A stretch of DNA of 64,000 nt from Euphorbia lathyris (taxonomy: Eukaryota; Streptophyta; Magnoliopsida; Malpighiales; Euphorbiaceae). Location of the stretch: contig NC_088915.1 in the NCBI RefSeq assembly GCF_963576675.1, positions 90,095,501 through 90,159,500 on the forward strand, given 5' to 3'. Under the pieces are notes generated by a model. It made no database searches, was not told the origin of the DNA, and saw only the letters and a program-made list of their open reading frames with translations. Position numbers and translations under genes: made by a program. Below, one piece after another: positions 57,138-64,000 of this stretch; within the stretch, counting starts at the first letter, position 1; each line of letters begins with the position of its first letter.

Positions 57138-57296
57138 CACTTTTCTTTCTTTCTTCTCCCCCCTCTTTTTATTTCGATGTAAAACATTCTTTCATTTTTA
57201 TATATCTTTGGGTTTGTGTGTTTGGTCCTGGGGGTGCCAGCCTGGTTAGGATGCCCGTGGATCAAATGCACCCGTCCCAGCCTTTCAATAAAAAAA
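55712..57296 (+). mobile_element. 5'-truncated L1-type LINE (1.6 kb) with 13-bp TSD
   Basis: Perfect direct repeat ATGTACACGGTTT at 55699-55711 and 57297-57309; the right one follows an oligo-A (57290-57296). The element keeps the end of RT, the zf-RVT domain, RNase H and the 3' UTR. Confidence 0.94.
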
Positions 57297-57318
57297 ATGT
57301 ACACGGTTTTTTATTTTT

Positions 57319-57328
57319 CTTTATATAG
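57319..57328 (-). promoter_or_regulatory. Stranded TATA box of the MADS gene
   Basis: CTATATAAAG on the minus strand. If the LINE and one TSD copy are removed, it lies about 40-45 bases before the MADS ATG. Assignment is inferred from distance and orientation. Confidence 0.5.
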
Positions 57329-57329
57329 A

Positions 57330-57790
57330 CATTAGAGGCAGTGACGAATACACGATTACTCGGTTGGGGGGCCGATTTTACACATGCTTTTCGGAAAAAA
57401 AAATTTGCTAAATCGAACTTGCTTAATTTTTTTTTTGTATATATACGTGTTATAATTTGAATGGTCAAGAACCAATTTTAAATATTAATGTACAATTTCT
57501 CAAAATTAAGCTAGATTTCATTTAATAGTCCTAACATGTAAAAAAAAATCGGTTTAGGGAGGCTGAACATGTAAAAATAATTAAAACATTTGATTTCAGA
57601 TGACCTACCAGGTCAAAACAAAATTAATAATTTGGATTTAAGGAGGCCTAAAAAGGCAAATAAAAAATTAAAAAATTTGGATTTAGAGAAAATTAGAAAT
57701 TTGGATTTAGGGAACACATAATAGGTCCAAAATATTGAAATTTTGAATTTTGGACAAGTCTAACACGTAATGTGATATATTTAATTTTTT
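57330..57790. repeat. Interspersed repeat family R1, copy B
   Basis: Similar to 5400-5945: GTGACGAATACACGATTACT, 'TTGCTAAATCGAACTTG', GTATATATACGTGTTATAAT and the GGATTTA-spaced units. Class unknown. Confidence 0.6.
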
Positions 57791-57811
57791 TATTAGTTCA
57801 ATGCTAGTTAA

Positions 57812-58170
57812 TGGCCATGTTTGGGGATTAACTGTTAGCCGATTACATTAGCTGTTTGTGTAGACCTGTTTGTAAAAATTAGCTGATTGATAATAGCAGT
57901 TGTGCAAAAAGACAAATAAGGGCATTTCTTTTTTTAATACATAAAAATATATTTAAAATAATTAGGGTTAAAGAAGTCCATTAATTTTAATATTGCAAAA
58001 CGCTAATTGAAAAGCTCCTAAAAGAACTTTTTCTAAATTAGCGTTTTCATCCCAAAACTCTCTCCCAAACCTCTCTCCACCAAACACTCCAATTAGCGGT
58101 TTCAGTGGTCAAACCGCTAAAGTTGGTCAAAACCGCTCTTTTTATCCCAAAACGCTCTTTACCAAACAGG
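57812..58170. mobile_element. hAT-like MITE upstream of the DUF506 gene
   Basis: The left GGCCATGTTTGGGG and the reversed right GCCCTGTTTGGTAAAGAGCG look like inverted ends; GCGTTTTGGGAT and AATTAGCGTTT blocks inside. A truncated relative of the left part is at 62330-62410. Confidence 0.6.
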
Positions 58171-58504
58171 GCAAATATTTCAAACCGAGTCATCTGAAAC
58201 CTATTGGCTCATCAATATTTCAAACCTGAAGAGGTGTAAACGAGCAGAGCCGGACCTATTGGCTTATTAATATTTCAAACCGAGTCAAATTGAAACCTAG
58301 TTTTGACAAGTTTGACTGACCCGTGTTTCAGTCGAATCTAACCGAACCAAGCTTTTATCAAACTTTGACTAAACCGAGTTTTTTTTTATTGAACTTCTAA
58401 CGAGCTTCGACTGAGCCAAACTTTTATTGAATTTTGACCGAACCGAACTTTGACCAAGCTGAACTTTTATTGAGTTTTGACCAAGTTTTGACCAAGCCAA
58501 AGTT
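58171..58504. repeat. Degenerate TTTGACC/AACTTTTATTGA tandem repeat
   Basis: Loose units of about 30 bp (TTTGACCGAACCGAACTTTGA and variants with TTTTATTGA) occur six or more times between about 58300 and 58500, directly before the duplicated DUF506 promoter block. Confidence 0.65.
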
Positions 58505-58637
58505 TGACAGAATTTTAGTAGAATATGTAAAAATTAGTTGAAATGAAGTTGAATGGAAAATATGAGTCCATTAATATTGTCATCCTTATATGGATATAGC
58601 GCCATTCTTTCCTAATTCTCATTCTTTTCTTTTTTTT

Positions 58638-58646
58638 TATATATAT
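58638..58646 (+). promoter_or_regulatory. TATA box of the DUF506 gene
   Basis: TATATATAT lies 66 bases before the ATG after a pyrimidine-rich run; the block is also conserved in the gutted duplicate near 42950. Confidence 0.6.
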
Positions 58647-58711
58647 TCAATAATTCCAAAATCATTCCATTCTGATTCTTTCACTTCAATCATTTTCTCC
58701 CAAAATCGAGA

Positions 58712-59660
58712 ATGAGGTTGAAAGGGATGGCTGCGGTCTTTAACGAGGCTGTTCGGATGAGGCTTTGCGATAGAAATGGGAGCGAGCACTATTCTCCTGA
58801 AGATTCCGACTATCTTTCCGATCTAGTCAACTCTTTTATCGAAGGAGTCAATAATCATGATTCACAATCCGAATCTAACATTGAAGAATCACCAAATTAC
58901 TACTCTAATTCTGAAAACAACAACAAATTGCAGAATCTTCTTAACAATGAAGACGAAGATGATGAATTCAGAAGGATAATTCAACTTGCTTCTGAGATCA
59001 TTGATCAAAAATCCTCACAAGGCTTTAGTAAACGCACATTGATGTCTCATTTACGCCACCACGGCTTTGATGCTGGTTAATTTCTTTTTTACTCATAATT
59101 CTCAGATTTCCATATACTGGTAATTATCGTGTTCGTGTTGTATAAATTACCGAATTAGTGTCAAATGTATCAATTTCTGAGAGCTAATACATTACTATGT
59201 TTGGGGCTCATATTATACATATTCATGTCCTACAGGTCTTTGCAAATCGCGTTGGGGCAAATTTGGGAAGCATCCGTCACAAGAATACGAGTATATAGAT
59301 GTGAATATTAATGATAATCGCTTTATTATTGAAGTTAATTTAGCGATGGAATTTAAAATTGCTCGTCCTACTACAGCTTACATAACATTACTCAATTATT
59401 TTCCTAAGATATTTGTCGGAAAGCCTGAGAAGTTGAAACAAATACTGAGATTAATGAGCAGTGCAATAAGATTATCAATGGAAAAGATGAAATTGCATGT
59501 TCCACCGTGGAGAGGAAACGGGTACATGGAGGCCAAGTGGTTTGGTCCTTATAAACGCACAATCAATGAAATATCAGCTAAAGATAAAGTATTCTTTGAT
59601 GTTGGAAAACGTTCAATTGGGTTTGAGGTTTTTCAAGTCGTGGATTACAATTGCCAATGA
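58712..59660 (+). CDS. DUF506 (PDDEXK-like) family protein, two exons, 262 aa
   Basis: Exons 58712-59075 and 59236-59660; a 160-bp intron with GT (59076) and AG (59235), and the coding frame joins as GAT GCT G/GT CTT TGC. The protein has an acidic N-terminus with LSDLVNSFIE, an Asn/Glu-rich linker (residues 50-85), then the plant DUF506 core: HGFDAGLCKSRW, YEYIDV, FKIARPTTAYITLLNYFPKIFVG, LMSSAIRLS, and VPPWRGNGYMEAKWFGPYKR. Length fits the smaller members of the family. DUF506 proteins are plant-specific and poorly understood; some Arabidopsis members are linked to root hair growth. No stop or frameshift, so this is the best candidate for an active host gene here. Confidence 0.9.
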
Positions 59661-60027
59661 AATTATTTTGTTGGTAAAGTTGGTTTGAAAATTGGGTCCT
59701 TGAATGTTGAACTAAATGGCGATGAAATGACGAAATGAATCTGAAATTGTAGTTAAATATTTATTAAATTGGTAGAGATTTTTCTTTAGATAATAGCTCT
59801 CCTTTGCCACATGGCCAGATTTTATTGGGTAAGCAGTTGCGTTCTAAGAATTTGAAAGCAATTAATTAGACCTGAACTTTTTTGCAACATTATATATTAT
59901 TTATATTTTTTTTGCAAGATTTTGTATATTTGTGGTGTCCATCAAATCGCTATCATCAAATTTAAGACGACAGAAAAGTTAGTGTAACCATTAAATAATG
60001 GAACCAAATTAATAAAAAACTTAGGGG
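59661..60027. other. 3' flank of the DUF506 gene
   Basis: No gene. 59940-60027 is the segment duplicated at 43370-43455. Confidence 0.6.
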
Positions 60028-60252
60028 TCTTTGGTTGTTGATTTTGTATGTTTTTTTTAATTTTTTCATTTTAAAATGGAGAATTTTAGGTGTTTAACGA
60101 GTAACTTTCAGTTTGTCTTTTACGCCTAAAAAACAGCATAGTAGAAAAGCATAGAATTCCTGATTTTTTGAGAAGCAACTTTTTAACAACAAACTGTAGC
60201 AACAAACAACAAAAAAAACAACAGCAAATAGTAGGTAAAATAAACGAACACT
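60028..60252. mobile_element. hAT-like MITE downstream of DUF506
   Basis: GGGTCTTTGGTTGTTG at the left and ACAGCAAATAGTAGGTAAAA..CGAACACTT at the right; it interrupts sequence that is continuous in the paralogous region near 43440-43470 (AAAAACTTAAGTTAATATA). Confidence 0.7.
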
Positions 60253-60302
60253 TAAACTAATAAATAGTTAATATTCAATAATAGCTTTTATTAGTATCTT
60301 TA

Positions 60303-60505
60303 AGGGGGTGTTCGGTTGCTCTTTTTCAGGCTTTTGTTTGCATTTTCACTTTAAAATTGAGAGTTTAAGGTATTTGGTTAATCATCTCATGTTTGCTTTT
60401 TACACCTGAGTAGCATTTTACAAAAACAGATAATCTCTGCTTTTGCGTAACAAGGTAGTTGTTCATGTTTTCTGTTGCTGTTAGCTGTTTACTGTTCGTG
60501 TTAGG
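60303..60505. mobile_element. hAT-like MITE, GTTTGCTGTTG family, opposite copy
   Basis: Starts AGGGGGTGTTCGGTTGCTC and ends with TGTTGCTGTTAGCTGTTTAC; the right terminus is unclear. Confidence 0.55.
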
Positions 60506-60758
60506 ATGTAGATATTAATTATTTTTTCTATAAAAAACACATGTTTCGGAATTTTTAACAAACACGTTGTATCTTCTGTTTAGTATTTAAAAGCAAAAAG
60601 CAGTTCCGAAAACAATCCTTTCTTCAATCATTAACTCATACAACCCACAAACAATCTTTATTATTACTAAATTTGGACCTTCTTTGAATATATTTCTTAG
60701 TGAATTTAGTGATGTATGCACAATTTTTACAAACGTTCTCAAATGTTTAAAATATTTA

Positions 60759-61309
60759 GGGTAATTAATTTATTAGTCCCTATATTTTGACAAAACACAC
60801 TGTTTAATCCCTGTATTTTCAAAAACACACTATAAGGTCCCTAACTTTTTTCTCAGTTAACTGTTTAGTCCCTAACGTTTTTCTCGGTGAACTGTTTAGT
60901 CCCTAACGTTAGACTCTCATGAAGATTTTGTTAGTCAATTTGGATTTGCATTCTTCTTTTCTTTTCCTTTAAACTCTAATACATCTGAAATCAACTTTGA
61001 GTGTTTTTCTTCTTGATTTTCTTCTTAATCGTTCAAATTCGTAAGCATTGGGTCTTTTCTTTTTCTTATTCTCCATACAAATAGCTTCTTCTTCTAAATT
61101 AGATTTTCTCTTCTAAAGTTTGAAGGTAAATAGTAAAGGGTAATTTAGTCATTTTCGAAGTCATAAACGATAAAAAAATCTGAGAAACGGACGGAAGGAC
61201 TAAACAGTTCACTGAGAAAAAGGTTAGGGACCTTACCATGTGTTTTTGAAAATACAGGGACTAAACAGTGTGTTTTATCAAAATATAGGGACTAATAAAT
61301 TAATTACCC
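60759..61309. mobile_element. MULE-type MITE (551 bp) with 9-bp TSD
   Basis: TSD AAATATTTA at 60750-60758 and 61310-61318. TIRs GGGTAATTAATTTATTAGTC... are inverted at the right end, followed on both sides by CAAAACACACTGTTTA-like and CCTGTATTTTCAAAAACACA-like blocks. Confidence 0.93.
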
Positions 61310-61789
61310 AAATATTTATTATGATATTACTGTAATTACAATGTACTAAACTGCTTCAGTTTATCATGTCTGACGTGACATTTAAATAACAGTCAAATCA
61401 GTTTTGTTAAATTTTCGGCAATATAAGACTAAAATTAATCTTGCTTGAAAATATTATGGTTGAATATACATCATTTCGTACGTTAGGATTAAATCTTCAC
61501 TTCTTTAAAAACATTAGAGTCAAATTTGATTCTTAAAAAAATGTTAGCATTGTTCTTTAACAAAAATAAAAATAATAGCATTGTTTTTACAATACTATAT
61601 TGAAAGATATTGTTTTAACAGATAGAATATACTATGGATTTTGCTATTTACCGTCCCAAATTAGTTATCACCGCTCCCATTTGGACAATTTTGCCATTTG
61701 CATAATTTTTTTTTCAAAACTGATTTCTTTTTGAGAGAATCGGCCAAAATTTGGCCTAAACGGGTGCCACATCCGTTCGACCCATGGTG

Positions 61790-62215
61790 ATTGTAACGAA
61801 TTGGATGGGCTTATACATTGGAGGCTTTTAGGCCTGAGATTCGGGTGAATAATCGAACGCCTATCAACACCTTCATTCTCTACTAGGCACACTTCACTTG
61901 CAAATTTCGAGTTCCTCTGCTGTCGTACTTCTAAGAATTTTTTTGACATCTCAATATAGCCCCAAGCTAGTTAGGACCTATCACCTAGTCCCACCTTGTA
62001 CAATTATAAAGTTGTAGGCAACATACATAAAAGTTGAGATCAAGTGCTAGGTCCTAACTAGCTCGAAGCTATATCGAGATATAAGTGAAATTCTTAGAAG
62101 AATGAACTCAAAATTTGCAAGTGAGGTGTGCCTAGTAGAGAATGAAAGCGTTGAAGGGCGTTTGAACATTCGCCTAAATCTGCCCAAAAGCCTTCAATGT
62201 ATAAGCACATCCAAC
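61790..62215. repeat. Foldback inverted repeat (arms about 185 bp)
   Basis: Left arm about 61790-61975 and right arm about 62030-62215 are inverted copies: TTGGATGGGCTTATACATTG/CAATGTATAAGCACATCCAA, CTCTACTAGGCACAC/GTGTGCCTAGTAGAG, CTAGTTAGGACCTA/TAGGTCCTAACTAG. Roughly 50 bp of loop. Probably a MITE; TSD not found. The minus ORF 61668-61949 lies in an arm and is spurious. Confidence 0.8.
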
Positions 62216-62592
62216 TAGGTATAATTGCTAGCAAGGCCACATTTTCTAGCATTAATACACAAGCGACTTCGTTAGAATTGAAAGGTAAAGGTTCATTGAG
62301 ATGATTACCTTTTTATTTAATTGATTTGACCTACTGTTTATATAAACATGTTTTGTAAAAATTAGTTGATTACTAATAGTTGTTCGCATAAAATGACAAA
62401 TAAAAACATTAGTTTTTTATAACTATTATTTTCTTCATTAATAAGTCATATTTAAATGGTGAGTTGTTAATTAAGAAATATAATTTCGTCCAAAATATAA
62501 ATTTTTATGTTAATCTGTATCTCTCAAGTTCTGTCACTTGTAGGTTTATAATTTTATGTATTGGTCAAATTAGTTATTTAATGAATGTGGTC

Positions 62593-62906
62593 TGTCGGAG
62601 ATTAATATAAGATATATGATTGAGCCTTAACTATCAACTCGAGCTTTTAGTTCAATCGGTTCCTTGACATGGTATCAGAGCCTCTAAGACCAAACGGTCG
62701 AGGGTCCGAGTCCCGGCAACCTCATTAATTCGTGGAATTAATAAAACACATGGCGGGATGAACACATGGCGGGATGGGCCTGTGTTGTGCACGCTGCAAG
62801 CCCAATGGGCATTTGCGTGTGGGGGTGTGTGTCGGAGATTAATATAAGATATATGATTGGGCCTTAACTATCAACTCGAGCTTTTAGTTCAATCGGTTCC
62901 TTGACA
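62593..62906 (+). mobile_element. Complete TRIM retrotransposon (314 bp)
   Basis: Two 77-bp terminal direct repeats (62593-62669 and 62830-62906, one difference) begin TGTCGG and end TTGACA. The first is followed directly by a PBS TGGTATCAGAGCC (62670-62682), complementary over 13 bases to initiator tRNA-Met; the second is preceded by a polypurine run GTGTGGGGGTGTG. A perfect 5-bp TSD TGGTC (62588-62592 and 62907-62911) flanks it. No coding capacity. Confidence 0.95.
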
Positions 62907-62911
62907 TGGTC

Positions 62912-64000
62912 AGGTCTGCTTATATGGTTGTAGGTTATATTCAGTGTGTACATGCTATTTATACAAAGATCGTGAAGTATTGAACTATAAAATGATAGAA
63001 GTATTAGTAGAGAAGATAAATGAAATGAAATGTATTGAGGAAGAGGTTGAAAACGAGTCACCATGTGAGATGGTTAAGTTAGAAGATCCAAACTTTATAA
63101 TTCCATAAGAAATTAGAAAAAATCCAAAATCAAACCTAAAATACCATCTTTTTTGAGATTATATAGTCTAGATCTTCTAACAATCCATTCCATCTGGTAT
63201 TTAATTTTCAACACCTAATCCCAAGTTCACTTCACACTTTGTTTTCCATCTAACACATTGGGGCAATTGGGGCACTTGCCCCCACTGAATTCTAAAATTT
63301 TCTTGACTCTTATGTAATAATTCTGGAATTTTGAAGCTTTACCCGTCCATAGTCGGCGGTGATAACCTTTTCCTTGCTATTGGTTTGACCAAAGGTCGAA
63401 GAAAAGTTTGTTTTGGGGTTTTTTCAAATTTTTTACACAAAATGGCACTGTTCCACTTAAATGGTGGGACAGATTTGTTTTGTTTCAATGTTAGAAATAA
63501 ATAGAATAAAACAAAACCTTTGGAAAATGTAATTATCGAACCCAGCCCTAAACCAAATTCACAAACCCCAATTCATCAAATTTTCTTTGAACTTTTTCTT
63601 TGAACTGTAAGTAAAGTTGGATTTCTAATTCTAAAATCTCTAAAATGGCTGGTCATGCTTATCCAATCTATCCATTTGTTCGAGTCTCCAACGCTGATCA
63701 CTAGTCAGCGTTCCACTTCGGTTGTGAGAATGGAATTTTCTGATCCTAGTGATGAAAATATAGTTTCCTTTGCTCAGCATGTTGCAGGGAACCTCGTGTC
63801 GTACAGGATCATGAACTGAATCTCGAATTATTTTATGAACTTTAGAAGTTTTTAGGGCATGACCGATCAACCACAAATCCACATAATTAATTAAATTAAC
63901 TTCAGGAATAGGGCATGGCCGATCGACCATATCAGATGGTTGATCGGCCACCCATATAGTCGATCAACTATATCATTAGTTATGGGATTTTTCTTGTAAC
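62912..64000. other. Right margin, nothing recognised
   Basis: Short frames (62864-63064 minus, 63640-63951 minus) lack known motifs. A short GGCCGATCGACCATATCA-like unit recurs between about 63860 and 63975. Confidence 0.45.

Noticed and set aside
59076..59080. DUF506 exon 1 stop at 59080 as a complete 122-aa protein
   Set aside because: A GT donor at 59076 and AG at 59235 join two halves of one conserved domain in frame.
62670..62720. Possible tRNA gene
   Set aside because: TGGTATCAGAGCC is the complement of a tRNA 3' end (a PBS) and no cloverleaf follows; it belongs to the TRIM.
63640..63951. A 103-codon minus ORF near the right edge
   Set aside because: Composed partly of a short repeated GGCCGATCGACC-like unit; no recognised motif or promoter.

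Overview
The window looks like repeat-rich intergenic chromatin of a plant nuclear genome, probably a eudicot. It is AT-rich and has plant introns. It carries Copia (Tnt1-like and RE1-like), Athila and Tat Gypsy elements, plant L1-type LINE relics, a TRIM, a SINE, and many MITEs flanked by 8-10 bp target-site duplications (TSDs). I cannot name the species. Only one host gene looks intact: a two-exon DUF506 gene at 58712-59660. A type I MADS-box gene (55237-55680) and a plant-mobile-domain (PMD) gene (exons spread over 15114-25162) are broken.

Layout. 1-4002: 3' part of a decayed Copia element with its 3' LTR. 4180-5395: Tat-type Gypsy relic. 5.4-10.5 kb: MITEs, a TATA-bearing repeat and a TTTTCG-rich tract. 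10506-14737: decayed Athila-like element (truncated 5' LTR, 1.6 kb 3' LTR). 14966-25610: a terminal-inverted-repeat (TIR) element carrying the PMD gene, with an 8-bp TSD and a large hairpin near each end. A young Athila derivative (16928-24199, TSD CCGGC) sits inside PMD exon 4. Its one long ORF encodes gag and protease and runs straight into an integrase C-terminal tail, with RT, RNase H and the integrase core missing. 25.6-31.4 kb: old repeats.

31653-39766: a young Tat Gypsy element with 419-bp LTRs, a 1699-codon gag-pol frame, two RNase H domains and an antisense ORF. It landed inside the RT of an older Gypsy relic, whose pieces lie at 31440-31649 and 39767-41000. 41.4-46.0 kb: a SINE and a gutted duplicate of the DUF506 locus, filled by nested MULE-like, hAT and MITE insertions. 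47901-54570: a degenerate hAT element holding an almost complete RE1-like Copia element (48466-53438, TSD AAAAG) and a 5'-truncated LINE. 55-57.3 kb: the MADS relic with a second LINE inserted between its TATA box and start codon. 58.7-59.7 kb: the DUF506 gene. 60-62.9 kb: MITEs, a foldback element and a complete 314-bp TRIM (TSD TGGTC). The last 1.1 kb holds nothing recognisable.

The genes do not form a pathway. The story is nested transposition: insertion order can be read from TSDs and from host sequences interrupted and resumed across elements. Domain names come from recognising motifs by eye; no database search was run.
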